Source of the DNA: Mycobacterium celatum
Lineage (GTDB): Bacteria; Actinomycetota; Actinomycetes; Mycobacteriales; Mycobacteriaceae
Reading direction: 5' to 3'
Assembly (NCBI RefSeq): GCF_002101595.1
Contig: NZ_LQOM01000033.1
Location: forward strand, 62,001-126,000
DNA: 64,000 bases
Position numbers and translations under genes: made by a program. Under the pieces are notes generated by a model, which was not told where the DNA came from, made no database searches, and worked only from the letters and a program-made list of their open reading frames with translations. This document shows, piece by piece, positions 45,685-57,250 of this stretch. Position 1 is the stretch's first letter; every line of letters begins with the position of its first letter.

Positions 45685-46621
45685 GCGGCTGAGGCAGCAG
45701 CACGATTTTGCCGTGCGTATGCCGCTGCTCAAGCTGTTCGTAGGCGTCGGCGACCCGGTCGAGGGGGTAGGTGGCGGCGATGTCGAAATCGATTGCGCCG
45801 CTGGCCACCAGTTCGGCCATCTCGGCCAGCACCTCCGGCGTCGACGCGTCCATGCTGCCTTCGGTCTTGGCGCCGACTTCGCCGGCCTTGGCGAACGAGA
45901 TGATGGTCTCGATCCGCTCCGGGGGCACGCCGAGATCGACGGCGAGCTGAATGTAGTCGGGGCCGAACAAGTCGATGAACGCATCGATGCCATCCGGAGC
46001 GGCGTCGCGCAGCCGCTCCGCCAGGCCGTCGCCGTACTCGATCGGAACCGCGCCGTGGCTGCGCAACCAGTCGGCGTTGCGCGCCGAGGCGATACCGAGC
46101 ACCCGTGCCCGCCGTTGAACCAGCAGCTGGACCACCAGACTGCCGACCCCGCCGGCGGCCGCCGACACCGCGACATTCTCGCCCGGCTGCGGCGCAACCG
46201 CTTGCACCGCGGCATACGCGGTGCAGCCGACGACATAGAGCGAACCGGCGACCTCCCAACTCAATTGGGGCGGTTTGGGTATCAGTTGCGCGACCGGGAC
46301 GACGGTATGAGTGGCATGACTCGACCGGCGCAGGCTGAACCCCAGCACTTCGTCGCCGGCTGAGAACTGGGTGACCCCGGGACCGACGTCGACCACGACA
46401 CCGGCGAGGTCGCTGCCTTCGCCCGAGGGAAACGTGGCCGGGAACATCTCATGCATCGCGCCGCTGCGGATTCCCGCCTCGCCCGGATTGATCCCGGCGG
46501 CCATCACTTCGACGAGGACTTCACCCTCGCCGGGCGATGGCATGTCAATCTCGGCCACATACAACACACCACGGCCGCCGTAGCGGTCGAACCGGACGGC
46601 GCGGGCTTTCTCAGGTGGCAT
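45656..46621 (-). CDS. NADP-dependent MDR-family oxidoreductase (quinone reductase-like)
   Basis: A 321-aa medium-chain dehydrogenase/reductase without structural zinc cysteines. The N-terminal GroES-like domain has the GINPGEA segment, and the cofactor motif AAAGGVGSLVVQL is near residue 155. It resembles QOR/zeta-crystallin enzymes that reduce quinones or enones. It is convergent with the transporter, overlapping it by 29 nt. Substrate unknown. Confidence 0.87.
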   Translation of the reverse strand: MPPEKARAVRFDRYGGRGVLYVAEIDMPSPGEGEVLVEVMAAGINPGEAGIRSGAMHEMFPATFPSGEGSDLAGVVVDVGPGVTQFSAGDEVLGFSLRRSSHATHTVVPVAQLIPKPPQLSWEVAGSLYVVGCTAYAAVQAVAPQPGENVAVSAAAGGVGSLVVQLLVQRRARVLGIASARNADWLRSHGAVPIEYGDGLAERLRDAAPDGIDAFIDLFGPDYIQLAVDLGVPPERIETIISFAKAGEVGAKTEGSMDASTPEVLAEMAELVASGAIDFDIAATYPLDRVADAYEQLEQRHTHGKIVLLPQPLNRYRPGRS

Positions 46622-46767
46622 CGCGAACTCCTTGGTCGGGGTCGTCCGCCTACCAGACTGCTGGAACCGGAGCGCCGACGTCGAGCCGAGAGCTAGATTT
46701 CCTGATTCGAATACGTAAATCTCTGAAAACGGATAATGTCAATCTCGGCAGCCGGTACTCTCCGGTC

Positions 46768-48084
46768 GTGCGCGCAGGACGATCGCTGACCGCAATAACC
46801 GCTGCGCTCCTTTCTTGTTGTGCCGCAATATGTTTCGCTCAATCGCCAGCATACGCCGACGTCGACTTCGAACAGGAGGGCGACCAAAGTCAGTACGACG
46901 AGTTCTACACGCCGCCCGACCCGCTGCCGCCCGGCCAACCCGGCGACCTGATCCGCGCCGAGCCGTCGCGACTGGTGCTGGAGCCGTCGGGCCAGCTGGG
47001 CGCCTTCGTGGCGACCGGCACCCGAATCATGTACCGCAGCACCGACGCCCGCGGCAGGCCCAACGCCATCACCGGCACCTACTTCGAACCGGACAACCCA
47101 TGGCCGGGCGAAGGCCCGCGACCATTGATCGCCTACGCGCCCGGCACGCAGGGACAGGGCGATCAGTGCGCACCGTCACGCATGTTCAACCAGGGCATCC
47201 ACTGGTCGCCGTGGCTGGACATTATGTTCAACTACGAAGAGATGTTCGTCGCGACGATGGTGGCGCGCGGCTTCGCGGTCGTGATGACCGACTACGAGGG
47301 CCTGGGCACGCCCGGAGTGCACACCTACGTCAGCCGGGTCGCCGAGGGGCAGGCGCTGATTGACGCCGCGCGGGCCGCGATGCGACTTCCCGGCACGTCG
47401 CTGGATCCGCATGGCCCGGTCGCATTCTGGGGCTATTCACAAGGCGGCGGGGCTGCCGCCTCGGCCGCCGAGTTGGCGTCGGGCTACGGCCCGGACCTGC
47501 ACGTGGTGGGCACCTATGCCGGCGCGCCGCCGGCCGATTTGATGGAGCTGTTTCCCTACGCCGACGGCAGCGCGCTGGTCGGCGTGGTCGGATATGCGCT
47601 CAACTCGGTCATCGCGACTTACCCCGAAGCCGAGGCAGCGATACGCGAGAAGCTGACGCCGCGCGGCGTTGATCTGCTGGCCAAGACGCGTCACCAGTGC
47701 GTCGGCGAAACCCTGACGAAGTTCATGTTCCGCCATCTACAGCCCTATTTCACCGAGGACATCCACGAATTGGTGCACCGGGAACCGTTTCAGACGCTCT
47801 TCGATCTGCAGCGCATCGGGCGCTACAAACCCAACGCGCCGGTTCTGATCAACAGCAACCGCTACGATCCGCTGGTGCCGTGGACGGCCGCCAATCAGCT
47901 CGGCCGCGACTGGTGCGCGCAGGGCGCCGACGTCGAGTTCCGCACCAACGAGGAGCCACCGTTCCTCAACAAGCTCGTCATCAACCACGCGTTGCCGATG
48001 CTGGTCGACGGGGAACCGGCGATGCAGTGGATCGCCGGCCGGTTCAACGGCGTGGCGACCACGCCCAATTGCGGGCAGTTCTAA
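46768..48084 (+). CDS. Secreted lipase of the LIP family
   Basis: A 438-aa protein from a GTG start with a Sec signal peptide (LTAITAALLSCCAAICF, Ala-rich cleavage near 27). The mature part matches the secretory lipase family (PF03583 type): nucleophile elbow GYSQGGG, Asp in SNRYDPLVPW and His in INHALPM. Cysteines near the nucleophile and at the C-terminus may form disulfides. No ATG gives the signal peptide in frame, so GTG at 46768 is preferred. It would hydrolyse acylglycerols or other esters outside the cell. Confidence 0.85.
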   Translation: MRAGRSLTAITAALLSCCAAICFAQSPAYADVDFEQEGDQSQYDEFYTPPDPLPPGQPGDLIRAEPSRLVLEPSGQLGAFVATGTRIMYRSTDARGRPNAITGTYFEPDNPWPGEGPRPLIAYAPGTQGQGDQCAPSRMFNQGIHWSPWLDIMFNYEEMFVATMVARGFAVVMTDYEGLGTPGVHTYVSRVAEGQALIDAARAAMRLPGTSLDPHGPVAFWGYSQGGGAAASAAELASGYGPDLHVVGTYAGAPPADLMELFPYADGSALVGVVGYALNSVIATYPEAEAAIREKLTPRGVDLLAKTRHQCVGETLTKFMFRHLQPYFTEDIHELVHREPFQTLFDLQRIGRYKPNAPVLINSNRYDPLVPWTAANQLGRDWCAQGADVEFRTNEEPPFLNKLVINHALPMLVDGEPAMQWIAGRFNGVATTPNCGQF

Positions 48085-48088
48085 GCTG

Positions 48089-48844
48089 TTACGCCACCAC
48101 TTCGATCGGGTCGCCGATGTGCACGGTGTCGAAGTACCAGGCCGCGTTGCTGGGGCTCAAGTTGATGCACCCGTGGCTGACGTTGGCGTATCCCTGCGAG
48201 TCCACCGACCACGGCGCAGAGTGCACATAGACGCCGCTCCAGGTGACCCGCACGGCGTACTGGCCCTGGATCAGGTACCCCTCGGGCGAGCTCAGCGGGA
48301 TGCCGATGGTCCGGGAATCGAAGGTGACGGTCCGTTCTTTCGACAGCGCGGTGAACGACCCGATCGGCGTGGGGCGACTGGGTTTACCCATCGACGCCGG
48401 CATTGTGCGCATCACTTCGCCGTTGATGCTGACGGTGAACGTGTGCGCGGAGATGCTGGCGACAGCCAACACTTCGTCGCCGGTGTCAAAGCCGGTCGAC
48501 AAGCCGTGCACCTCGACGGCCACATGACTGTGGGAAGGCCAGTAGGTGTCCGGAATCCATTGCACGACGTGGTCGTCGTCCCAGCTGAACCGTCCCGTGG
48601 TGCGGTTCGGTGAGGTGATTCTGATGGACCGCTCGGCGGCCGCGCGATCGGCGACGGGACCGGTGAAGGTGACGATGACCGGGTGCGCCACGCCGACCAC
48701 CGCGCCATTGGCCGGCTGGATCGAGGCGACGGTTGGCGCCGTGCGCGCCGGTGCGATGGCCGCCACGCTGGGGCTGGCCGACCCGGCCAGTGCCAGCGCG
48801 GCAACCGCTGCCGCGACCAGCACATGTCGAACCGCGATACGCAT
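48089..48844 (-). CDS. ldtA: L,D-transpeptidase LdtMt1-type
   Basis: A 251-aa exported enzyme that makes 3-3 cross-links in peptidoglycan. A signal peptide leads, an Ig-like (BIG) domain with SIQPANGAVVGVAHPV follows, then the YkuD catalytic domain with HSAPW and the nucleophile Cys226 in SHGCINLS. Length and Cys position equal M. tuberculosis LdtMt1 (Rv0116c). The ATG at 48844 is chosen because GAAGGG stands 9 nt upstream of it; the ATG at 48853 has no room for a ribosome site. It is convergent with the lipase after 4 nt. Confidence 0.93.
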   Translation of the reverse strand: MRIAVRHVLVAAAVAALALAGSASPSVAAIAPARTAPTVASIQPANGAVVGVAHPVIVTFTGPVADRAAAERSIRITSPNRTTGRFSWDDDHVVQWIPDTYWPSHSHVAVEVHGLSTGFDTGDEVLAVASISAHTFTVSINGEVMRTMPASMGKPSRPTPIGSFTALSKERTVTFDSRTIGIPLSSPEGYLIQGQYAVRVTWSGVYVHSAPWSVDSQGYANVSHGCINLSPSNAAWYFDTVHIGDPIEVVA

Positions 48845-48863
48845 GGTGGCCATCCCTTCGAGA

Positions 48864-48879
48864 TGCTGCATCTGCAGCA
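48864..48879. promoter_or_regulatory. Palindrome in ldtA leader
   Basis: TGCTGCA-TC-TGCAGCA is a perfect 7-bp inverted repeat 20 nt upstream of the ldtA ATG, just before the ribosome site. It could be an operator or an mRNA hairpin affecting translation. No regulator can be assigned. Confidence 0.3.
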
Positions 48880-49027
48880 CACACATTCCGCTCCTTCAAT
48901 ACATACCCTAATTGTCGTTCAGCAAACGCTTTCGGTTACAGAACCGGCGAAATTCGTGAGGTAGTCAGCCAGCAGCCGAACGGGCCGGCAAGCTCGGGGT
49001 GGCGCCGTTGTGTTAGACACCAAGGTC

Positions 49028-49522
49028 ATGAGCGATCCGCACACACGCCCACGCCCGGGTTCGGCGGCAGTGGTGCTGATCGACGTGCAGCGGGACACCT
49101 ATGCCGACGGCGCGCCGCTGCACGTCCCCGGCACGGCCGAGGCGATCCCCGCCATTGCGCGGCTGGCGACGGCGTTTCGGGAGCGTGGACGGCCGATCGT
49201 GCACGCCGTGCGTTGGCCGCGTGAGCATGTGACGTACAAGCCGCGCTGGGGTGCGTTCTACCCGACCGACCTCCAGCGGCATCTCGACGAAAGCGGCAGC
49301 GACACCAGCGTTTTCGCGGGCTGCAACTTCCCTAACTGCCCGCGGACGTCGATCTACGAGGCATCCGAACGCGACTTCCGTATTGTGCTGGTGTCGGATG
49401 CGATGTCCGGCGTGTACGACCGGGGCATGGAGGAATGCCGTGCCATCGGCGTCGACGTGAGGAACCTGTCGTCAACCCTTGCCTGGCTGGAACAGGAGGG
49501 GCCACAACGACTTCGAGCGTAA
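49028..49522 (+). CDS. Isochorismatase-like cysteine hydrolase, possibly internally shortened
   Basis: A 164-aa member of the cysteine hydrolase superfamily: catalytic Asp in VLIDVQRD, Lys in VTYKPRWGAF and nucleophile Cys in the GCNFPNCPRTSIYEA segment. Relatives I recall have ~40 more residues between the HAVR strand and the PREHVTYKPRW segment; here HAVRW runs straight into PREH, suggesting an in-frame deletion. The ATG at 49028 is preferred to the GTG at 49010. Substrate unknown. Confidence 0.75.
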   Translation: MSDPHTRPRPGSAAVVLIDVQRDTYADGAPLHVPGTAEAIPAIARLATAFRERGRPIVHAVRWPREHVTYKPRWGAFYPTDLQRHLDESGSDTSVFAGCNFPNCPRTSIYEASERDFRIVLVSDAMSGVYDRGMEECRAIGVDVRNLSSTLAWLEQEGPQRLRA

Positions 49523-49534
49523 CGCACCGGTGTG

Positions 49535-51670
49535 CTAGCCGGCGGCCTTCACCCGGGCCGCGGCGGATTCGGGCATGGGCTCGTAGCGGACGAACGAGCG
49601 GGTGAACGAGGCGGCGCCGTGCGACAGCGAACGCAAATCGATCGCGTAGCGGGTCAACTCCACTTGCGGCACTTCGGCTTTCACAAGCGTCCGCTCGTTG
49701 CCCGCGGTGTCGGTGCCCAGCACCCGCCCGCGGCGACCGGACAGGTCGCCCATCACCGCGCCGACCAGATCGTCGGGCACCAGCACCGAGATCTCGTCGA
49801 TCGGCTCGAGCAGGATCACCTTGGTGGCCGCCGCCGCTTCCTTCAACGCCAGCGCCCCGGCCATCTGGAACGCGAAGTCCGACGAGTCGACGCTGTGCGC
49901 CTTGCCGTCGAGGAGGGTGACCCTGATGTCGACCACCGGGTAGCCCGCGGCCACACCCTTTTCCATCTGAGCGCGCACGCCCTTCTCCACGCTCGGAATG
50001 AACTGGCGTGGCACCGCGCCGCCCACCACCTTGTCGAGGAACTCAAAACCCGAGCCCTCCGGCAGCGGTTCGACCTCGATGTCGCAGACCGCGTACTGGC
50101 CGTGCCCGCCGGACTGCTTGACGTGGCGGCCGTGGCCTTTGGCCTTGCCCGCGAACGTTTCCCGCAGCGGTACCCGAAGCTCCACAGTGTCCACGGTGAC
50201 GCCGTAGCGGTTGGCCAGCGCGTCCAGCACTACGCCGGCATGCGCCTCGCCCATGCACCACAACACGACCTGGTGGGTCTCCGGATTCTGCTCGATCCGC
50301 AGGGTCGGGTCCTCGGCGGCCAACCGGCCCAGCCCCACCGACAGCTTGTCCTCGTCGGTCTTGGCGTGCGCCTGGATGGCGACGGGCAGCAGCGACTCGG
50401 GCATGGTCCACGGTTTGAGCACCAGCGGTTCGGACTTGTCCGAAAGCGTGTCACCGGTTTCGGCGCGGCTTAGCCGGCCGATGGCGCACATGTCGCCCGC
50501 CAGTACGACGGGCGCGGGCCGCTGCTGCTTGCCCAGCGGGAACGACAGCGCGCCGATACGTTCGTCCTCGTCGTGGTCGGCGTGGCTGTTGCCCTCGCCG
50601 AAAAACGACGCAAAATGGCCCGACACATGCACGGTCGTGTCGGGCCTGATGGTCCCGGAGAACACCCGGACCAGACTCACCCTGCCGACATAGGGGTCCG
50701 ACGTCGTCTTCACCACCTCGGCGAGCAGCGGCCCGTCGGGATCGCAGGTCAGCTTGGCATGCGGCGCGCCCTGCGGCGTAAACACCTCCGGCAGTGGGTG
50801 TTCCAGCGGCGATGGGAAGCCGCGGGTGGCGATCTCCAGCAATTCCAGAGTGCCCACGCAGGTGGCGCTGCACACCGGGATCACCGGGAAGAACGAGCCG
50901 CGCGCGACCGCCTTCTCCAGGTCCTCGATCAGCACCGACTCGTCGATCGCCTCGCCGCCGAGGTAGCGCTCCATCAGCGACTCGTCCTCGGACTCCTCGA
51001 TGATCCCTTCGATCAGGGCGCCGCGCAGCTCCTCGATCTGGTCGGCGTACGACGGGTCCGGCGGATGCGTGGTGCGCTTGCTGCCGTCGTATTCGTAGTG
51101 CGTTTGCGACAGCAGCCCGATCAGGCCGTTGCCGGCCGGCAGGTATAGCGGTAACACCTTGTCGCCGAAGGCTTCTTGGGCCGCCGACAGCGCACTCTGG
51201 TAGTTGGCGCGGGCGTGGTCGAGTTTGGTGACCACCACCGCGCGGGGCATGCCGACCTGGCTGCATTCCTGCCACAGCGACTTGGTCGGCTCGTCGACGC
51301 CCTCGTTGGCCGCGATCACGAACAGCGCACAGTCCGCGGCCCGCAGCCCGGCCCGGAGTTCGCCGACGAAGTCCGCGTATCCGGGGGTGTCGATCAGGTT
51401 GATCTTGATGCCGGCGTGTTCCAGCGACGCCAGCGCAAGCCCCACCGAGCGCTGCTGCCGGATCTCGGCGTCGTCGTAGTCGCAGACCGTGTTTCCGTCG
51501 GCGACGGTGCCGGCCCGCGACAACACGCCGGAGGCGACCAGCAGCGCCTCGACGAGCGTCGTCTTGCCGGCACCGGACGGGCCGACCAGCACCACGTTGC
51601 GGATGGCGGCCGGACTGTCCGCGGTGGGAGCGGCTCCTGCGCCTTGGGATGTATTCGCCTTGTCTGCCAT
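49535..51670 (-). CDS. fusA2: Elongation factor G-like protein FusA2 (EF-G2)
   Basis: A 711-aa GTPase-fold protein with P-loop GPSGAGKT at 30-37, DTPGYADFVG near 98 and TKLD near 150, then EF-G domains II-V ending in a normal domain IV/V. It corresponds to M. tuberculosis Rv0120c. As recalled, mycobacterial EF-G2 binds GTP but is not a general translocase. The Gly-rich N-terminus before the P-loop is typical of this group. Upstream (51671-51796) lies a promoter region and the PPOX gene, transcribed in the same direction. Confidence 0.92.
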   Translation of the reverse strand: MADKANTSQGAGAAPTADSPAAIRNVVLVGPSGAGKTTLVEALLVASGVLSRAGTVADGNTVCDYDDAEIRQQRSVGLALASLEHAGIKINLIDTPGYADFVGELRAGLRAADCALFVIAANEGVDEPTKSLWQECSQVGMPRAVVVTKLDHARANYQSALSAAQEAFGDKVLPLYLPAGNGLIGLLSQTHYEYDGSKRTTHPPDPSYADQIEELRGALIEGIIEESEDESLMERYLGGEAIDESVLIEDLEKAVARGSFFPVIPVCSATCVGTLELLEIATRGFPSPLEHPLPEVFTPQGAPHAKLTCDPDGPLLAEVVKTTSDPYVGRVSLVRVFSGTIRPDTTVHVSGHFASFFGEGNSHADHDEDERIGALSFPLGKQQRPAPVVLAGDMCAIGRLSRAETGDTLSDKSEPLVLKPWTMPESLLPVAIQAHAKTDEDKLSVGLGRLAAEDPTLRIEQNPETHQVVLWCMGEAHAGVVLDALANRYGVTVDTVELRVPLRETFAGKAKGHGRHVKQSGGHGQYAVCDIEVEPLPEGSGFEFLDKVVGGAVPRQFIPSVEKGVRAQMEKGVAAGYPVVDIRVTLLDGKAHSVDSSDFAFQMAGALALKEAAAATKVILLEPIDEISVLVPDDLVGAVMGDLSGRRGRVLGTDTAGNERTLVKAEVPQVELTRYAIDLRSLSHGAASFTRSFVRYEPMPESAAARVKAAG

Positions 51671-51796
51671 GACGTGTTTCTCCTCGTACCCGGCCTGCTG
51701 AGTGCCCTGCCCGGCGCATCGGACCTCTCAAGTCACTACTAAGTCACCTTTCCCCTTCGCACCCGCGCAGCACAAGGCTTTCGAAAACACGCAACG

Positions 51797-52261
51797 TCAG
51801 GCATGCCAGCTGCTCCAACGTTGCACCGCGACGGCGATCACCGGGCCGTCCAACGGAACCGATTGGTACTGGCGGTATTTGGCGAGCAGCAAGTCGTAGC
51901 CGGCCTGTAGCACCGGGTCCTCGCGGTGGATCGCCGCGATCCCGTCGGCGCGCACCCACCACAACTGAGCCCAGTCGTCGGCGTAGTGGTCGACGAGCAC
52001 GCTGACCTTGGGGTTGTGCTCGATGTTGGCCAGCCGGCGCAGCCGCCGGGTGGTCTTGGGCTTGGCGTCGACAGCGGTGTAGACGACGTCGTCGTCCGTC
52101 GGCGATCGCAAGCGCGGCGAAGCCGGACGCAGCGGGTCGCCGCGCGACAAACGAAGCGCGAACACCACCGGCACCAGGTGCGGCATGCCGTCGGGCGCGA
52201 CGGTCGCCAGCCGCGCCACCGATGCCGACGCGAAGCTGGTCTTCGGGTCGAAGTCGACCAC
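51797..52261 (-). CDS. PPOX-class F420-dependent oxidoreductase
   Basis: A 154-aa split-barrel flavin/F420-binding protein of the TIGR03668 type (Rv0121c-like). The N-terminus [26 protein letters not shown] and the [23 protein letters not shown] block bind the deazaflavin; WWVRADG follows. Such proteins reduce unsaturated or quinone-like substrates with F420H2. It lies upstream of fusA2 in the same orientation, as in M. tuberculosis, and is divergent from pepA. Confidence 0.88.
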   Translation of the reverse strand: MVDFDPKTSFASASVARLATVAPDGMPHLVPVVFALRLSRGDPLRPASPRLRSPTDDDVVYTAVDAKPKTTRRLRRLANIEHNPKVSVLVDHYADDWAQLWWVRADGIAAIHREDPVLQAGYDLLLAKYRQYQSVPLDGPVIAVAVQRWSSWHA

Positions 52262-52389
52262 TAGGCCACCGTATTACTCCGCGTCGTTCTGTTTGCCAAG
52301 ACTGCCCCGCGGTTACTCCCTAGCCCGTGTCGACACCGTATGCTCCGAAAAACAGGGCAAACGGCTCGACCCTTGCAGGAGGTGACGGG

Positions 52390-53457
52390 ATGAGCGGATC
52401 ACACCGCCGTACATCGCAGTGGTGGTCGTGGTTACTCAGTGTGGCGTCGGTGGTGGCGATGGTCGTGGCCGCAGCGCCCGCGTACGCCTCGCCGCTGGTT
52501 CCGTCGGTACCTGCGGCGCCCAGCCCGCCGGCCGACCCGCTGGCAACGGTGTCACAGGTAGGGCCGCAGATCGTCGACATCGACACCAAGATGGGCTACC
52601 AGAGCGCGGTCGGCGCGGGCACGGGCATCGTGATCGACCCCAACGGTGTGGTGCTCACCAACAACCACGTCATCGCCGGCGCGACCGACATCACCGCGCG
52701 GGACATCGGCAACAACCAGACCTACCCCGTTGAGGTGATCGGATACGACCGCACGCATGACGTCGCGGTGCTGCAACTGGGCGGCGCGGGCGGGTTGCCG
52801 GTGGCCAACATCGGCGACTCCTCGGCGGTGGCGGTCGGCGACCCGATCGTTTCGCTGGGCAATGCCGGCGGCGCCGGCGGAACGCCCAGCGCGGTGTCCG
52901 GCAAGGTCGTCGCCCTGAACCAGACGGTGTCGGCGTCGGATTCCCTGACCGGGAGCTCGGAGACTCTGGACGGGCTGATCCAGGTCGACGCCCCGATCCG
53001 GCCGGGCGACTCCGGTGGCCCCACGGTCAACACCAGCAACCAGGTGATCGGGATGAACACCGCCGCGTCGGAGAACTACAAGCTGGGCCGCGGCGAGGGT
53101 TTCGCGATCCCGATCAACCAGGCCATGGCCATCGCCGGGCAGATTCGCTCGGGTGCGGCGTCGGCGACGGTGCATATCGGCCCGACGGGCTTCCTCGGTG
53201 TCGGCGTCTCCGACGCGCAAGGCGGCCAGGGCGCGGCGGTGGTGCGGGTGTTGCGTGACGCGCCGGCTGCCCAGGCCGGAGTCATGCCGGGCGACCGGAT
53301 CGTCTCGGTGGACAACAACCCGGTCAACTCGGCCACCGCGCTGACGAATATCCTTGACCAGCACCACCCCGGCGACACGATCGCGCTGGGGCTGCAAAGT
53401 GGTGCGGGCGCTCCGCGCACCGCCAACGTGACGTTGGCGCCCGGGCCGCCCGGCTGA
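52390..53457 (+). CDS. pepA: Secreted trypsin-like serine protease PepA
   Basis: A 355-aa exported protease, the same length as M. tuberculosis PepA (Rv0125, the Mtb32A antigen). A signal peptide ends near residue 34 (APAYAS). The catalytic triad is His93 in NNHVIAG, Asp124 in DRTHDVAV and Ser208 in GDSGGP. A C-terminal PDZ domain starts near 275 (GFLGVGV) and includes [20 protein letters not shown] lies 7 nt before the ATG, fixing the start at 52390. Followed by treS after about 90 nt. Confidence 0.94.
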   Translation: MSGSHRRTSQWWSWLLSVASVVAMVVAAAPAYASPLVPSVPAAPSPPADPLATVSQVGPQIVDIDTKMGYQSAVGAGTGIVIDPNGVVLTNNHVIAGATDITARDIGNNQTYPVEVIGYDRTHDVAVLQLGGAGGLPVANIGDSSAVAVGDPIVSLGNAGGAGGTPSAVSGKVVALNQTVSASDSLTGSSETLDGLIQVDAPIRPGDSGGPTVNTSNQVIGMNTAASENYKLGRGEGFAIPINQAMAIAGQIRSGAASATVHIGPTGFLGVGVSDAQGGQGAAVVRVLRDAPAAQAGVMPGDRIVSVDNNPVNSATALTNILDQHHPGDTIALGLQSGAGAPRTANVTLAPGPPG

Positions 53458-53548
53458 CAATTCGTGCGGGTATCGACTAGCCGGTATTGCTCAAAGATGG
53501 CGTGCCGCAGACGATTCCGTGTGTCCGGTGTGGGGTACGCGAAAAACT

Positions 53549-55320
<1,772 letters not shown>

Positions 55321-55324
<4 letters not shown>

Positions 55325-56637
55325 ATTTGCCGTGGTCAGAATGGCTTCCGCAGCAACGCTGGTACGCCGGACGCAACCGTGAACTGTCCTCGGCCGAGAC
55401 GGGCCTGGTGCTCCCACTGGGTGACGACCTCGACCTGGCGCTGGTCGACGTCACTTACGCCGACGGTTCCGCGGAGCGCTATCAAGTGATCGTCAGCTGG
55501 GATGTCACGCCGGTCGTCGAATACAGCAGCGTTGCCACCATCGGCACCGACAACGACCGCACCGCCTATGACGCGCTTTACGACCCGGCCGCCGCGAAGG
55601 CCCTGCTGTCGTTGATCGACGCGTCGGCGGTGCGCGGCAACGTGGCCTTCACCAAGGAACCGGGCGCTACGCTGCCGCTGGAGGCGCATCCCCGAATGTC
55701 GGATGCCGAACAGAGCAACACCAGCGTGATCTTCGACCGCGACGCCATCCTCAAGGTGTTTCGTCGCGTCATCCCGGGCATCAACCCAGACGTCGAGCTG
55801 AACCGGGTACTGGCCCGGGCCGGCAACCCGCACGTGGCCCGGCTGCTCGGCAGCTATGAGCTGACCACGGACCAGGGCGCGTCCTGGTCGCTTGGGATGG
55901 CGACCGAATACGCCGCCAACGCGGCCGAGGGGTGGGCGATGGCCACCGCCAGCGTGCGGGACTTGTTCGCCGAGGGCGACCTGTACGCCCATGAGGTGGG
56001 CGGCGATTTCGCCGGCGAAGCCCACCGGCTCGGTGAGGCCGTGGCCTCGGTGCACGCCACCCTGGCCGAGACGTTGGGCACCGAACAGGGCACGTTCCCA
56101 GTCGAGAACATGCTGGCCCGATTGGCGGCGACGGCGGCCACCGTGCCTGAACTGGGCGAGTACGTGACGACCATCGAGGAGCAGTTCGGCAAGCTGGCGC
56201 ACGAGACCATCACCGTGCAGCGCATCCACGGCGACCTGCATCTGGGCCAGGTGCTGCGCACCCCGGAGACCTGGCTGCTGATCGACTTCGAGGGTGAGCC
56301 AGGCCAGCCGCTCGATGAGCGTCGCGCGCCGGATTCCCCGCTGCGCGACGTGGCCGGCGTGCTGCGCTCCTTCGAATACGCCGCCTACGGACAGCTGGTG
56401 GACCAGGCCGCCGACAAGCAGCTGGCGGCGCGGGCCCGCGAGTGGGTCGAACGCAACCAAACGGCGTTCTGCGACGGTTACGCGGCCGCGTCCGGTGTCG
56501 ACCCGCGCGAATCAGCGGCGGTGCTGGCCGCCTACGAACTGGACAAGGCGGTCTACGAGACCGGCTACGAGTCGCGGCACCGGCCCGGCTGGCTGCCGAT
56601 ACCGCTGCGGTCGATCGCCCGCTTGACGGCCGCCTGA
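55321..56637 (+). CDS. mak: Maltokinase Mak
   Basis: A 438-aa kinase that phosphorylates maltose from TreS to maltose-1-phosphate, the donor for GlgE. The N-terminal cap starts [16 protein letters not shown]. The eukaryotic-like kinase lobe has the catalytic loop [10 protein letters not shown] near 302 and the metal-binding IDFEGEP near 322. It is slightly shorter than the M. tuberculosis protein (455 aa), lacking a few N- and mid-protein residues. The ATG overlaps the treS stop (ATGA), so translation is coupled. Confidence 0.95.
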
Positions 56638-56643
56638 TCTCGC

Positions 56644-56662
56644 CGAGCGTGCACTCAGGGCG
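56644..56662 (+). repeat. Third copy of 19-nt intergenic repeat unit
   Basis: CGAGCGTGCACTCAGGGCG begins 6 nt after the mak stop and matches the two units at 12669 and 12699 at 15 of 19 positions each. It lies between convergent genes. Function unknown. Confidence 0.5.
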
Positions 56663-56717
56663 GGGAATTAGCGAAATCGCCGCCGCCAGTTCACGTTCGG
56701 CGGGCGTGCGGCGTCGG

Positions 56718-57170
56718 TCAGCTTTTCCAGACGACCTTGTCGACGCCAGCGGCATCCCGGTACACGACGCTGTCGGGCGCCGTTCCGCCCTTGACGTCGA
56801 AGTACAGCCTCCCGCTCGACTGGCTGCCCGCCGCGATCGGCTGGTTGGGAAGGCCGTCCACCTCGTTGCCCTTCATCACCGCGTAGGTCGAGCTGTTGAC
56901 CGCACGCGCGTTGAAGTCGGCGATGTTGGGGGTCGGGGTGCCGCTCACGGCTGTGGCCGTGACATCGGAGTACCAGATGCCGTCATTGTGGCCGCTGGGC
57001 TGCAAATTTTGCACGGTGTAGTTGATGGCTCCACCTGGGCTGGGAATTTCTGCCGACTGGCCGAGCCCCACGACTTGCGGGTCCGCCAAAGCCGGTGTAG
57101 CAGTGAGGGTTCCAGCCGCTGCAATGCCGACGGCAGCTGTCGCCGTCTTGATCGCGATCCCTGAGAACAT
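56718..57170 (-). CDS. MPT63-like secreted antigen (DUF1942)
   Basis: A 150-aa secreted protein with a Sec signal peptide (Ala-rich, ending ATPALA near 30) and a beta-sandwich mature domain. Segments NLQPSGHNDGIWYSDVTATA, PNIADFNARAVN, GSQSSGRLYFDV and the VVWKS ending match MPT63/MPB63. ATG at 57170 is chosen because GGAGT stands about 9 nt upstream and the signal peptide follows. The role of MPT63 proteins is unknown; they are immunogenic. It ends convergent with mak. Confidence 0.85.
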   Translation of the reverse strand: MFSGIAIKTATAAVGIAAAGTLTATPALADPQVVGLGQSAEIPSPGGAINYTVQNLQPSGHNDGIWYSDVTATAVSGTPTPNIADFNARAVNSSTYAVMKGNEVDGLPNQPIAAGSQSSGRLYFDVKGGTAPDSVVYRDAAGVDKVVWKS

Positions 57171-57250
57171 TACGTCAAACTCCTTCCGTGATGTTCCTGT
57201 GATCTTGGCGCTGTACCCAGCCGCAGCGGATTTCAAACCTGCTCATGCGC

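Noticed and set aside
46685..46727. AT-rich inverted repeat AGATTT...AAATCT upstream of the lipase.
   Set aside because: The arms are only 6 bp with a 16-nt spacer and are expected by chance in an AT-rich promoter stretch.
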